Of a stretch of 64,000 nucleotides of DNA, positions 1 through 12,988 are shown piece by piece (the first letter of the stretch is position 1; every line of letters begins with the position of its first letter). Position numbers and translations under genes: made by a program. Source of the DNA: Ganoderma boninense (lineage: Eukaryota; Basidiomycota; Agaricomycetes; Polyporales; Polyporaceae); NCBI GenBank assembly GCA_002900995.3, contig CM035305.1:496001-560000 (forward strand), given 5' to 3'. The notes beneath the pieces were generated by a model. It saw nothing but the letters and a program-made list of their open reading frames with translations. It had not been told where the DNA came from and did not search any database.

Positions 1-162
1 GTGAATCGTGATCATACCGGCAAAACGGGCAAGTCTGCAGACCCGGCGAGTTCGGTCGCACCGCCCAACGAATAGCAGACTTCCCCACCCCTCCGGATGG
101 CATGCATAGACAAGACTCCGTGTCCGTGTCCAGCCCGAGTCGTTGGGGTCGTTCAGACCACA

Positions 163-1979
163 TCACAGTCCGTCGCCGCCGTCATCGTCATCATCATCAT
201 CATCACCCGCTGACGTCCCGCTATTCGTCGAGGGCGGAACCCTGCTGCCGTCGCTGGAACCGAACCCCATCCTCCTGCACCGCTCGCGCTCCTGGCTCCG
301 TACCTTCACAAACAGCCGCACGAGCCTCCCGACCTGCTCCCACATCGCCCCGTACAGCTCAGTTGTGCGAACGTCCGCAGGGGGGCCGGCGCCTTCGTGC
401 GGCTCCGCAACGGCGATCTCGAATGCAGGGTGCGTGCAGTGCTCCGAGAGGAACGCCGCGACCTCGTCTGGAAAGCGGATGGGCGAGTCCCCCACGTCCA
501 GCGTGCGCAGCTGCGACTCACCCACTTCCACAGAGTCCCCATCCACGTCCCCGGCCGTGTGCGTGATATCTGGGGCTATCGATGCGTCGAGCGGGAGGGC
601 GAGGAGCTCGAGGTCCGGGCAGCGGCGGAGGAGCGGCAGGACGCCGGCGAGCGTCGCGGCGGGCAAATGGCCGGCGTAGTACGGGGGCACGAGGCGGAGG
701 GACTGGAGGCGCGGGCAGGCTGCGGCGAGCGCGGCGAGGAACGCATCATCCGGGCGGAGGAAGAAGGAGGTAACGTCGAGGTCCACGAGCTCGGGGCACG
801 CGAAGAGCGGCTCGAGCGTGGCGAGGCCGAGCGTGCACTCGGGGTGGGCGAGCGGGGGCACGGCGTGCAGGGAGCGCATGAGGGGGATCGTGGACGGGAG
901 CGGGAAGGCGAGGCTTACAGCGGAGAGGGCGTCCCGGCTCGGGCTGCGGCTGAGCGCGGTGAGGAAGCTGTGGAGGGAGACGCTGGACGGGTCGTGTGCG
1001 GCGCTCAGCCAGACTTCCGAGAGCTGGGTGGAGGACAGGAGGTCGATCAGACACGTTAGAGAGGGCTCGAGGCGGACCGTGTTCACGTGGAAGACGGTGA
1101 TGCTTGGGAATATGGGAGTGTTGACGGAGGCGAGACGCTCGTGTACCTCGGAGTGCTGTGGCACGAATATCTTAGCCACAGACAGGCTCGGGAGCGTCGC
1201 AAGGTGCACGAGGGCGTCGTCGAGCAGCGGGAGCGAGAGGTCGAGCGTCTCCAGATGTAGAAGCTGCTGTACTGCTTTGGAGACGACGGGATCCATCGGA
1301 CCCATGCTGGAGCGACACTGTACCGACAGGTGGCGGATCTGCGGGCACTTTATGTGCAGGGAGCGGAGCATGGGGAGAAGGAGGGAGTCGCAGGGTGGTT
1401 GCCCGACGTGTAGGGTGGTCAACTTCGGTCCAAGGAATTGATAGCCATACTCAAACGCGTCCGCGTCGGCCTCCTCCCAAGCGAGCTCCCGGAGGTTGGG
1501 TAATAATGGAGCCGGTTCTGGCCGGTAGAGGCATAGGGTTCGGTACGTGTCGTCGTCGAGGTCGGGGTCAAATCCAAACCTCTTGAAGGATGTGACCAGC
1601 AGTGCGTTTGCGATGAAACGTTCCCAGTCTGAGGTGTCGGGAGGTCGTCTCAAGACCTTTCACGGGCAGTTGGAGAGCGTCAGCGGTAGACCTGTAGAAT
1701 GAGGGGCGAGCGTCTTACAATGGTAGCGCTACGGTCGTTGGTGGCGTCTTGGATCTGTTCGATCCAGATATCGGCGGGCATGCACTTGACCAGCGGCCGC
1801 AGGCTGAAGAGACGACTCCAGAGGACCTGAGAAGCAACCCGATGGAGGGCTCGACATGTCGCATTCAGCGTTGCCACTGTGGATCTGCAATCGGCGTTGT
1901 ATCCGCCCTCGTACGCCTGCTGGCAGATGTTCTTGAGGATGTCGACACAGCTGAGACAACGGCGCATGACGGTGAACAT
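163..1979 (-). CDS. F-box/LRR-like protein, two exons
   Basis: Typical Agaricomycete F-box protein, presumably a substrate adaptor of an SCF ubiquitin ligase. Exon 1 (1979-1719) encodes the F-box-like N-terminus, with 'CVDILKNICQQAYEGG' and 'LWSRLFSLRPLVKCMP'. Exon 2 (1656-163) encodes leucine-rich, LRR-like repeats and ends in an eight-aspartate tail. I place a 62-bp intron at 1718-1657 (GTAAGA...AAAG). It joins 'DRSATI' to 'VLRRPPDTSDWERF', a junction typical of the family. The ATG at 1979 is preferred because upstream codons look like leader; the ATG at 1967 is a close alternative. Predicted length is about 584 residues. The F-box is divergent, so the assignment rests on overall architecture. 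The substrate is unknown. Confidence 0.75.
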
Positions 1980-4506
1980 GAAAGCTGGAGAGGTGGGCGG
2001 GCGAGAGAAAGAGGGGTTAGACAGATGAGGAACGAACGTATCCAGCCGCAATCACGAGAGGCAAATTTGACGTACTAGCGATATTCCGACGAGCCGGCAA
2101 ATGGCCAACTCAACGGCATAGGCCAGTCTTTTAGATGAGGGTGAGACGCCTCGCAAAGCGCAGCAGTGTGGCCTCCGTGTGCATGTACCCGGTATAGGGC
2201 GGAAAAGACGAGGCCACCTTACGAGGAGCGAGCGCGACCCGGGGCGGACATAGAGCAATCCCGAGTCAGTACGGTGCCGCAAATGGAGCGGAGCTTCACA
2301 CTTACACCTCGGGGAAGCTCGCGTGCAGCTGCGAATGACACTGGAACAGAGCCTGAGCCTGAACCGAACGTCACCGTCGTGGTCCGCACGCGAACAGGAA
2401 GCGGCAGAACGCACCCTCCGTTGTGCGCTCGCTGTCGAAGGTTATGTCAACCTCCGATCCAGCACGGAGGATGCGCCGTATGTATCGGGTGCTCGCCGAC
2501 GTGGTGATCACTTCCTGGGCGGCGACTACGGCCGCGGCTCGCCGCTTGCTGGATAGCTCCCTCTGGGCATTGAAGTCCGTAGCAATTTGAAGGCGGTCGC
2601 GCGACGTTCAGACAGAACATAGGTGCTTACCGCAACGGCCTCATATCCGCAGTCGACCATATTCGGCATTCGACGCCACAAAACAGCAATTTTGTAATTT
2701 TTCCACACGGACCCTATTGGCGTCGGATAGGTGGCTCGATCGGATAGATCTGTTCAAAATCGCAGGAAGAAGATGATCGGTAGACCTCCGTCCTGGCGAC
2801 GTTCCAGCCTCGCAGTGGCGGGCAGGTCTCCTCATGGACCTCCTTTGTACACTCGGTCGCCTGCCAATATTTGCAAGGCCGAATTGTCCCGCGACATACA
2901 GCATGCGTTATCACTGGCATGACGGCGGTGGGAACGTACAAGACTTTCCTGTCCAGCAAGCTCCGGTTAGGAGGCTCATATTCGTCCGGATCCATGCGGA
3001 AGCCGTTTGTTGCGAAGCCAGGGTGTTGAAACGGCTCGCGTGTTGCGACATGACCCTGCGGCGTGCTCTTCGGCGGCCGGGGAAGAGCCGCAGCTGGCAA
3101 GGACTTATCTGGATGAATCCCCGTGCTTGGAGGCACGAACATCCCTCCCAGACGCCAGTGTCTGCCAAAGACATGTTCCAGGCCATGGGATGTCGAGCGC
3201 CGTAGTTCGTGACGTCGAGATGTATTCAAAGACCACAAGACTGCAGATCGTTCGCACCTGCGGGGAAGAAGCTGCATGGTCACAATAGATGTGCGGTCAT
3301 CCACTGGCTTCTCACCTTCTGAACAGGAACCTTGAGTTATGATTGCTGCCTTGGTTCGCGATTATTTCCGATGGGACCGGAGGTTAGCCTAATTTCCTCG
3401 ACCCAGTCCACGAGACGAGCCCACGGTCAGCGGGTTTATGTACAAGGAGGGAGGCCTCTCTCACCGCGCAGCTCTGGTGCCCTGACAAGCAATCCGTGAA
3501 ACGTCGACGCTGAGGCCGTCCATCGGAGGTACGGGGGGGATGAAACGGAGCGATACTGGCCATGGGTCGGCAGGAAGAACAGAAGAACCATACTGAACGC
3601 CTGTCCAGCTCCAATTAGGTCACAGCCGCTCCTTTGACGCCCAAGTAAGCGCTTCCCTTGTGGCCACCACCACGCCGCTAATTCTGTCACCATATAATTC
3701 CCTGAGCAGAGAAGCTTCTCGCACCTATTAATGGCGTCGGATGTCTATCTGATTATGGTAACGTTTCCTATGAGTGAATCAGTACGTCTTATCGTCAGGG
3801 CTGGTACGGCTGCCGCAAGCAGCCTTGACTCGGACTCGGATGGCCACGTATCTGATACACGACACCAGGCTTCAAGGTCCTTATAACCATGGCTATCCTC
3901 AGCGCGTTGACAATCTCTTCGTGGTATCGCCAGCTTCAGCCGGAATGGGCGGCTTCAAGCTCCAGCGCGGCAAGGGTCTATACCCAGAGCTCCGAGTCCA
4001 GCCACAATGGTGTTGAACAGATCGACCCTGAGAATCATGGTAACCTTGTTACACAGAGAGCTCGAGGAGATGCGAGGGGACCTTCTCTCAGATCTACACC
4101 GCGGAAGTGGAGACAGTGACAGTCGAGGCCAGCGCGCTGAGGTGCATTAACTTGGGCCTCATGGGTCCGATCAGATTCACCGCGACCGTTAGCATACCAC
4201 ACGGACGGAACAAAGTCGCATAATCATGGGGATACTGTGAGTAATAATACAAACGACCCTGCTGCGGGGGGTGAGAGGAGAAGGAATGTTTACGCACGAT
4301 GCTGATGGATCCCAGGGAAACCGGAGCGTTCCATTGGGCGACGAGATTGTTCAAGTGGTCGGCTCAGACCTCACGGTCAGCGGTCGCCGCTGTAAATCCT
4401 TGCAAGGGGCGCAAAGAATACGCATGTCTGGAGTAGATGTCCTGCCATAAATAACCATTCTACGCGATGCTGCCAGTGAAATCTACAGAGAAGATCCGAC
4501 AGTGGC
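1980..4506. other. Intergenic stretch, no convincing gene
   Basis: Open frames here, the longest on the minus strand at 3304-2714, lack recognisable domains and splice structure. The segment around 2,870-3,010 (minus) has a protein-like look but no family I can name. It is probably decayed sequence. Confidence 0.4.
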
Positions 4507-5000
4507 CTACAAGTCCTGCTCCACCGGGCTGCCAGCGGGAATTATCTCAGATATATGACGAATCATGACTGTCCCATCATCCGCTGCGGACCACAGCATC
4601 GTCCCGTCTGGGGAGAACGCCACGTGCACCACCAAGTCTTCATGGTCGCAAAGCTTTGCGACGCACGTCCCATCGCTGACCCTCCACAAACGCACCCTGC
4701 CATCATCGCCTCCAGAGGCGACATACTTCCCGCACGGAGAGAAACGTGCATCCTGAACCGGTCATAAGGTCGTCTCTGGGCTGTCTCCCTTGAGTTCCAA
4801 GATTTCGACGCCAGAGTTGATATCCCACACTTTCACCGTTTCACCGACGGCCGCTTCGGAGTCCGCCAGCGCGCTCTCCTCATCGCCAGGTCAGTGCACG
4901 CGCAGCGGCTCTTGATCTTGCTCTTGCGGTTGATCCTGTCACATCCAAGTAGTCTTCCCCAAGAGACCGTCAAGACTGTCGCACGGCTTCGACTCTACGC
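4507..5000 (-). pseudogene. WD40-repeat relic related to the F-box/WD40 gene at 52.7 kb
   Basis: On the minus strand one frame encodes two WD40 blades, 'VKVWDINSGVEILEL' and 'ASGGDDGRVRLWRVSDGT', then 'VAFSPDGTMLWSAADDG'. The last blades match the C-terminus of the gene ending at 56,705, which has 'RVKVWDVNARVELWEL' and 'LLWRVSDGTCVAEL'. An in-frame TGA at 4764-4762 separates the blades, and upstream homology fades by about 5,000. No F-box part is present, so this is a truncated, broken copy. The chance that a functional short protein survives is low. Confidence 0.75.
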
Positions 5001-7163
5001 TAATGTACAACATGAGGTTTCCTAAATTACTACTGCCTTGAGTCTGCGGGTTCACAGCGAGCCTCTTCACCGAGCAATATCGAGGATAGACCTTCATACC
5101 GTCGATAGAGCTCAGTGGTCCGGCGGTAGCAGACGAAAAGGTGCAATGTCGTCATATTGCCACCTCCGCACCAGTCACCAGACACAGTCAGTGTTCGTGC
5201 GATCCGCGTGAGCAACACAAGCCACGACAGACTGCCCAATTCTCGACGGAAGAATCCAAGCCCACATCAAGGATATCGATGACTCAGAGCGTTGCCAGTC
5301 AGACTGGCGCAAACACTCCAGCACAACCTACAACTCAACCCGGAAGCTCGCACTGCCAGGCAAGACGTGTCTCCGAGTACTATTCGTAAACAGACGCAGC
5401 GAGCCGGACGCCGCGCGCACTACACCGTGACGACAATGCGCGCGGCCACATACCCATCCCGCCCGCGGGTCTGTTTCATGGAAAGCAAAGATGCTAGATC
5501 TCCTGTAGAATGTGCAACCATATGCGTCTCCTGCTCCCTCGAAAACCGGAGGACTCGGACGGCATTCATAACCGTCGCGCGTCGGAGCCACCGCAGGAGC
5601 TGCGCAGATCCTACAGCAGGGGCGCGGCCGCTCAGCCTCAGGTGGTTCGGCTGGACCGTTACGGGTATGCGCGGCTGTTAGCAGAACGAAAACGGCGGGC
5701 TTGGGTATCAGGGTGGGCCTTACACAGTCCCGGGATGCCTCCATTGCAAGTGGCACTTCACGTCGTCTGGATTCTAGACTCCGCTGAAAATAAGTCTACT
5801 GTACGGAGATGCAGATGCAGGGCATGTGCGCCGCAAGGATCAGCATGCGTACGTATGCACAAAAAATACGCGACTCGTCCTCGTCATCGACCCCAGACAC
5901 GTTGGCGAAAGTGCGGTCCTGGCTCTGGAGGCTGGTGAGCGTGTATTCGAAACCAATGAACAGAAATCGGACAACAATATCTAGGTGAATGGTCACCGCT
6001 CGCTGGTGAAACAGGTTGTTCAGGGACTAGTAGTATTGGCCCTGCGAAATGTGGACGACGGACTTTTGCCATTGGCGGGCTCGTTTTCTGGATACAGGAA
6101 GATGAAGTCGTGTGCGTCGAGGCGGGTCCACGTGCAACAAGATGCCGTACTCTGGTGGGCCGATGTCTGCCAACATGGCCTCGCATATGGAGCCCCTCCA
6201 ATCGTGTGCGACGCGGACCTACACTTCTCCCGCTTGGGTATGAGCCGTGCGCGCTGCGCAGCTTTGAATGCGTGGCTGTATTGGTTCAGCGTACGAAAAT
6301 AGAATAACGTACAATCTGGCCACGGCGCAACGGCCCAATATTTTCGTCCCTGCACTCTTGTGGCGTACCACGGATAGCTTGGTTGGTTTGAAGGAGGCTG
6401 CATTGCCGAAAAGTGAGGCTGCTGCTGCAAGACATCACCAGTTTTCGCTAGGCGGTCAGGGAAACATGGAAGCTGTGTGGAGAGTGTTGACGGTGAGGCG
6501 GTTTCAGCTGGCAAGGGCCGAGGCAGGGGCCGCAGCTGATATCAAGAGGCATATCGTCGACTCTCCAAGTGGAAGATGGCATTCAAGTGGTTCGATTAGC
6601 GAAAATGGGGCAGCTGTCGACAGCAGGGGGAGAAAAGACGTCGGAGGCGGGCACAAAGAGCCAGAAACTGAGTACTGAGCGCTCAGTTGTCTGCTTTCTC
6701 AGCTCATTCCGAGCCTGAGCAGCGCGACGCAACAAGCCGCAATGAGGCTCGAGAAGACTCGGCAAGCGCAATTCAGAGGAGAAGGAGAAGGAGAGGGACC
6801 TGTGAGGAGCGAGAATCGCGGGATGCACCTGCGGCAAGCTAATTTAAGGGCAGAAAGTCGGTGACCAAATAAAGCCAAACATACTTCGTGGCTGTGCCTT
6901 TCCGGGATCGACCGGTTCCCTCTGCCCATCCAGCCACAACCTCTCCGGCTCTCTCGTCTCGCTGAGCCTTGTTCTATGTCCTCCCCCCCCTCGCTGTAGA
7001 ATTAGAATTATGTCTACTTCAGACTTGAGGCCTTGAGGACTCTCGTAATTCACCGTACACTGGGCACTGATATTGGCACTTGCACTCGCGACTGTTCCAT
7101 CACGTCCGCGCTCGAACTTGAATACCCCAGTCACGTCACTCTACGGCGGCAGCCAGCACCACC
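5001..7163. other. Intergenic stretch, nothing recognised
   Basis: No frame shows a domain, a consistent splice pattern or similarity to other genes of the window. Confidence 0.4.
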
Positions 7164-7640
7164 ATGGCTATCTCGAATGCTAACATGAAGACACTGACTA
7201 TCAACGGACAATGGCTTCCCGCACTCCAGATCAAGCTCAAGATCCACAGTGCGACCTGGGACGACCTGCGGAACAAGATGACTCTGCAAGATACGCTCTA
7301 CATACCGCCAGTATGTCCATGCTCTTCCTCGCGCGCTCGTACCCCCAGATTACCGTTGACTGACACGGAAGACGAAGATGGTGACGATGGCCTCATGCAG
7401 TACGACGGATGTTCCGCACCGCAACCCAGCCAGACCAACGGGGACGAGTGTCAGCAAGCGATGGAGGACCAAGGCGAGGAAAGAGCAGAGCGGAACAGGT
7501 GTGGCGCGGTTGACACAGTTCCGAGGTCCTTCATGGCATCCTTGCACCGCAGATGGTATGCACACGTCAGAGAGTGTCGTGGCGCTCAGGTACGTTTCGG
7601 TTTTATAGGTTTGTATGTCCGGGGCGACGGGTCGCGCTGA
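7164..7640 (+). pseudogene. Degenerate partial copy of the epsin (ENTH) gene
   Basis: The frame starts 'MAISNANMKTL' where the intact gene at 18,805 starts 'MALSNFGKSAL'. It continues with 'IHSATWDD' against 'TRNATCND', and then with 'TDTEDEDGDDGLMQY' against 'TDTEDEDDDDSLAPY', followed by 'NGDECQQA' against 'NGIDRQQA'. At about 7,300 the bases taccgccagt match the end of exon 1 plus the splice donor of the intact gene. The copy therefore arose at DNA level and not from mRNA. Most of the ENTH core is missing between that point and the acidic linker, as are the UIM, Gln-rich and NPF regions. It is unlikely to make a working epsin. Confidence 0.7.
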
Positions 7641-8307
7641 TTCGAGCCCGTGCGTAGAGATATGCCTGGACGGCCGCGAGTTTGAGGAGCTCGTGGCGTT
7701 GAGGATGGGCGGGACTGTGGTCGAAAAGATGAATGTATTCTCGAACGTGAGCGACCCCTGGGGGTTCTGTGGCCTAAGTAGTACGACAGTAAATTTGGCT
7801 TGCAAGGGTTAGAACAGAGATAAGGCACGATGTGGGGGTCGACGAAGTCTGTGTTCCATTCGGCCGTAATATTCAACGCATTGTGCAGCGTCGACTCCTC
7901 AATGAGCTGGGGAAGAAGACTCGGAATGGCTGTGGTGAACGTCCACAGGCCAAGTTAGAAACAATCCGTACTGTACAGATGCCATGTGTGGCGGAAGACG
8001 ATCTTGCAACATACCGCAGCGCAAAGGCAATCTGCATACGTAGTAAGCGCGTACGCGAGTTCACGGCCTGTGCCTCGCGTCCGGGCCGACTTTCCATAAA
8101 GCAAATATCAGTTCGGCGCTCCTGTCGACACTTGAAGCTTGAAAGCTTGACCGGTGACCGCCACTAGACCCATTCACCAAGGACGCCGTCTGCCCGCTAA
8201 GAGTCTCCTATCAGCCCATCTAGCTGAAAACTCCACTCCCTCCGGCTACGCGCTCAGCGCTCACTCCCCAGTGGCCAATGCCAATCACTCGGAGTGACCA
8301 CAATCTC
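7641..8307. other. Upstream region of the first tandem F-box gene
   Basis: No gene seen. Probably contains the promoter and 5' leader of the F-box gene starting at 8308. Confidence 0.4.
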
Positions 8308-10239
8308 ATGAACGGTAAGTAGAGGCTGCTAATTGTTCAAGACACTGATATCCTATACTTTCAGAGATTGTCCAATCCAATGCGGACACGTATGCACAAC
8401 CTATACTGAACTTCGACATCCTACGTCTTGTCTGCGACTACGTTACCGATGTCCCAGATGTCCTCTCCTTTGCACTCACTTGCTCTGCGATAACGGAGGA
8501 CGCGTTCCGACGACGCCTCAGGATGGCGCCTGTTTATCTGTGGAATGGGGAACTGGTCCGCGAGTTCCACGCCTTCATCTTCTCAAACGCACCCTCTCGG
8601 GCCCCACACATATACGGGCTCAGGATTCGAACAGATTCATGCTACGACTATCGTATGAGAGAAGTCAATTCCCTGACCGTCGGCCGCTGTCTCGTGGCCA
8701 TCCTAGAGGCGGCCACACACCTCCAATACGTCTACTTTCCGGCCTCCCTCGGAATCCCGGTGTTCGAGGCTCTGTTCAAGAAGGTGACCACTCTGCGCGA
8801 ACTCAGGATACTCATCGACGGGTTTCACCCGACAATGCGAGGCATCCTCCCCAACCTTCGATCCCCCCTTCGGTTCCTCCACATAGTGGGGAACAACTTC
8901 GTTCAAGATCATGTATCTGCGAGCTCGCTGCACGACCATCTAAGCCATCTCGCACCGACCCTCGAGTTCCTCGAGCTGGACAGCTTCAACCTTGACATCA
9001 CTCCCTCGTTCGTGACGACGCCGTTCCTGGCGATGCGGTCGCTCAAGATAAGGACCACCTTCTACGTGTCGGACTTCCACCCGCTCGACGTCCTCGTGCG
9101 GCTGTTCCCGAAGCTGGACAACACACTGGACGTGCGCACCGTGGGCGGAAACCTCGATGCAGAGGACGACTATCCGTGGTTCCGACAACTCGGCGTGGAT
9201 GTGCAGAAGCACCGCGCCTGGTCCGCGCTCGACAGGCTCGTCTGCAGTGCGACCGTAGCGTTTTTGCTCGCCCTCCAATGCCCCATTCGTCGTATGGATA
9301 TCAAGGCATTTCCCGCTTACGAGAGCCCGTATCTGGCGGACACCCTGCGCCACGACCCCCCGCCGAGTCGGCGCCTCCATCTCCATCTGGAGCTGCTCTG
9401 GGGGTTTCGCGCGGTAGACAGGCTGTTTCCCCTCGAGGGCGTGGAGATGCTCACGCATCTGATCGTATTTGCGGACGTGCGAGTAAAGCGTCGGCGTGGG
9501 GCCTGCCGTAAACCCGGGAACGTCCACTGGGATCGGCTCATAGTGAGTATGCGCTTCCTGCTGCATATCGCCACTGCACGAACTCCCTCGATGCTGACGC
9601 TCTTGAACGCCTTAGCGCAAACTGATCGTCTCACTCGCGCCCCTCCGCCTCACGCATCTCCGCATCGTCTTCCACGCGGCCGTCCACCAGGCTGCCCGCC
9701 AGCCACCACCGCCGCCTCTACCCTATGCTGACGATCTCAGCACGAGTGATTCTGATAGCCACGACTGTGACCCCCGCGACTCCGCGACTGTGACAGTTCA
9801 GGGCGCAATTGAGCCGTTCCCTGACGTCGTCCGGATATTCGATGTGATGCCGTCCTTGGAGTATGTCCTCGTGACCACCTGCGGCTGCACGCACCTCGTG
9901 CCGTCAAAACGCACCAGATGGTCTTGGAGATGGGCCACCGTGTGCCAGTACCCCGCACCGGTGCTGATACACGACAGGTGGCTCTCCTCCAGGGCATGGC
10001 GGGTCATTCGCGGCTCTGATACCGACATCTGCTCTGGCACTGGTATTTCGGAGCCTGAGGCCGTCCGTTCTGAGTTTGACCCGGATGCGGGATCCACGAT
10101 GGGTGCGGGACGTGTCGCGGTGGAGATCAGCGGGGAAGAGGCGGAGAGAGTCATACAGCAAGAGGAGCTGCGGCTACCTGGTGACATGGAGGTAGGCCAT
10201 CAGAATCTTTCTCCTTCTGCGCACTGGATTGAAGTCTGA
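8308..10239 (+). CDS. F-box-like protein, tandem family A, copy 1
   Basis: First of three paralogues in head-to-tail order. Model: exon 1 8308-8314 (only ATGAACG), exon 2 8365-9542, exon 3 9616-10239; introns GTAAGT...TTTCAG (50 bp) and GTGAGT...CTTAG (73 bp). The product is about 602 residues. The F-box-like start 'LNFDILRLVCDYVTDVPDV' is followed by leucine-rich sequence, 'HLAPTLEFLELDS' and 'TTPFLAMRSLKI'. The C-terminal 'MPSLEYVLVTTCG' and 'EEAERVIQQEEL' are shared with copies 2 and 3. This is the most divergent copy, with extra residues between 'TTCG' and 'SSRAW'. The seven-base first exon is inferred because it restores frame. The last codons are uncertain, since GAG|GTAGGC at about 10,190 could be a splice donor. 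Role inferred: SCF adaptor. Confidence 0.7.
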
Positions 10240-11178
10240 CATGCTCGGACCAGGATAAGCTGCGAGAGTGCGATGACTTGGAGTTGTACGGAAATGCATC
10301 CTGTGTGTGATAGTACCCAAATTGACAATATAACATCGGAGTCGCAACGTCTATTGAAGCGTCAACGACGGCGTCTACTCACTCGAATATACACGATGTT
10401 GTCAGGCCTGCAGCGAGGGAACGTCGACTCTGTGCCAGAACCCGGCGACTAAGTTCTACCTGTTTACGCTTCTTCAAGTCAGCTAAGTACGTCCACAAGT
10501 TGCTCTCGTCCGCATGGTCGTCCTATTCGCGAAAGCGAGCGTGCACAGCACGGCATGGAATCACTCCGGGACATAAACTATGAAGCTGTGACGACCCCGA
10601 GCCCTCGACCCTCCGCTAGCGTTCGCTCATTAACACTACTTCTAAGTGTATTGTACAGGAAGGGAAGAAAGAAAGGTTGCCAGATGTAAGTTATGCATGC
10701 TGCATGCGCGTGTGTCCAGCAGACAGGCCACTGTATCCCCGAAAATGATAGCAAGGGCTACAGATCACCACTCTATCATGGTGTTTTTCAGTGTGAGGAG
10801 GGGTTTTGAGTGGAGGATACCGCTCGAGGGCGAGACGTTGAGGAGGGACTCAGAATACCCAGCGGGCGCTTTCCGGCCGGCTCGCCGGAAGCCAAATATT
10901 TGCCTTCGAACCGAATAGGCTGACGTCCCCTCGACGCCTTCGCGTCGAGCCCCATCTTGGTCCCATCCTATAACTTGCAAGTCTTTTGTTGCCCATAAGT
11001 CAGTCACGCAATCCTACAAGGACCATCTAATCTCCTCCTAGATTCGCAAAGAGTATACAGGTCGTACTTTGAGTCGCACTCGGTCGGTCCGAGTTGGCGA
11101 AGTCTAGGGTCAGGTAAGGACCGCTTGGATTCGTATACTGTTGCTCACTTTCCATCCACTTAATGTATTACTGCAGGA
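10240..11178. other. Intergenic region with duplicated promoter of family A copy 2
   Basis: No gene. From about 10,950 to 11,178 the sequence resembles 13,960-14,173 upstream of copy 3. Shared pieces include ccccatcttgg, ctcctcctagattcgc and agtct followed shortly by a GTAAGG or GTACGA donor-like site. The tandem duplication therefore carried the promoter, and both genes may have a 5'-leader intron ending in GCAG just before the ATG. Confidence 0.6.
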
Positions 11179-12988
11179 ATGTGCTCAAATGGGCCAGAAT
11201 GTTGTCGACAGCCCCGGCTCAACTTCGACGTCCTGCGATCGATCTGCAACAACCTGACCGAGGTCTCCGATGTCCTCTCCTTCTCTCTCACCTGTTCAAG
11301 CTTGAGGAAAGGTGCATTGCAGAGACGCCTCGGGATGTCGCCTGTCATTCTGTCCAGTCCTGAATCTGTTGAGAGGTTTCACAGATTCATCTTTGCAGAC
11401 CCAACCTCGCGCGCCCCGTTCCTCTATGGGCTCGTGCTTTATCTGGACGGCGAGTCCGACGTCATTCCAGAAGACGGCTCCAGTTTTCAAAAACATCTTG
11501 TTGCGATACTCGAGGCAGCGACGCACCTCGAGCATCTCGGCTTCCCCACCACTGTCGGACACTCCGTATGCAGCAGCGTCGCAAAGATGACCACTCTCCG
11601 AGAACTAGCTGTCACTTCCCACCCCAGATCCCACGATCTACTCAACCCTGGCGCCTTGGGCATCCTTCTGACTGCCCTGCGGTCACCACTCCGGTACCTC
11701 TTTGTCGTGGATTATGAGCAAAGAGAGATTTCCTTGAGCTTCTTACACAGCCATCTGTTTCACTTCGCCCCCACCCTCGAATCTCTGACATTGGGGTCTC
11801 TCTCCCAAATAATTTCCTTTTCCGTGACGACGCCCTTCACGGCGATGCGCTCCCTCCATATTTCTTCTGTGTTTCACGTCCGTTTCTACCCCATGGACTT
11901 CCTTCTGCATCTATTCCCCAATCTGGACGACTCCCTTTCCCTGAACGGTTTCATCCTCCCGGTCCACGAATATCTAACGCTGCGAGAACAGAGTCAGGAG
12001 GCGCAACAGGGATGTTCCTGGCGGGGTCTCTCCCACGTCACATACAGTGTACTGCTGGCATTCACGATGGCACTCCAGTGCCCGATCCATCGCACGTCCA
12101 TTCACGGCCCGCTCACGCTCGATGAGGCGCGGTATCTCACGGAAGTCCTTCGCGACAACTGCCCACAGCAGCTGGTGCTGCCTATCGCGCTCTTCGGCCA
12201 TAACCACCTGCAAATCCTGGACGTGCTGTTTCCCCCCGAGGCGGCAGACAGACTGACGCACCTCGTCTTGTTCTTCGAGACCGACGTCAACAGCCCTCGG
12301 CGGCCCTCGGGCCAGTGCAACAACTTCTCCTGGCCCCAGTTCCTGGTACGCATTCCTTGTGCCGCTTTCACCCCCGCTCTCCTAACTGACGCACCTGTAC
12401 ATGCACACACGATGGAATGCACACGGGACACTCCAGGACGCCTTCATGCACGCAATGCAGCGCCTGCGCCGGCTGACGCACCTCCGCGTCGTCCTCTATT
12501 ACACCGTCTACCCACCCGTGTCCGAAGCCGAGTCCAACCCATCGCCCACCCAGTCCGGACCGAATGCGCCCCCCGAGCCCGACGACTCGGCCGACGATGC
12601 CTACGCCCAAAACATAGCGCACGACGCGGACCTCTACCCCGCCGCCGTCCGTCTCCGCGACACGCTCCCGGCCCTCGAGTACGTGCTCCTGACAACCTGC
12701 GGCGTGCACCGGAACGGCCAGCCCTGGAAGCAGTGGCACTCGTCGAGGGCGTGGCAGGTGCAGGAGACGGCGTCGGGCTCGGAGGACCTGCGTTGTGGTC
12801 CGCCGGACGACTCGGAGACTCTCGGGGTGGCGCGCGGTTCAGGTCACGGTCCGCGAGCCAGATCGTGCGTGGAGCTCAGCAGCGCGGCCGCAGCCGTGGT
12901 CGTCGACGAAGAGGAGTTGCACTTGGGCCAGAGGGAGGAGGTGAGCGGTTCGAACCTTGCCTCGAGCTGCGCGAGTCGAGGCCGCTGA
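11179..12988 (+). CDS. F-box-like protein, tandem family A, copy 2
   Basis: Exon 1 11179-12345 and exon 2 12437-12988, with a GTACGC...CCAG intron of 91 bp, give about 572 residues. The start 'CRQPRLNFDVLRSICNNL' is F-box-like and is followed by 'VLSFSLTCSSLRKGALQRRL'. Leucine-rich sequence fills the middle ('HFAPTLESLTLGS', 'PFTAMRSLHISS'). The end carries 'LPALEYVLLTTCGV' and 'VVVDEEELHLGQ'. The protein is clearly paralogous to copy 3 throughout. Intron position and phase are the same in copies 2 and 3 and equivalent in copy 1. After 'REEV' the copies diverge, so either the protein ends differently in each or a final intron starts at 12941 (GTGAGC). No transmembrane segments or signal peptide. 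Function inferred as an SCF adaptor of unknown substrate. Confidence 0.75.

Noticed and set aside
2714..3304. Minus-strand 196-codon frame
   Set aside because: No recognisable domain, no splice context and several overlapping frames of similar length. Probably chance or old decay.
8940..9566. Long minus-strand frame inside family A copy 1
   Set aside because: Shadow of the real plus-strand gene. Similar antisense frames occur in the family-B gene (35,041-34,259), the kinase and the epsin gene, caused by GC-rich third positions.
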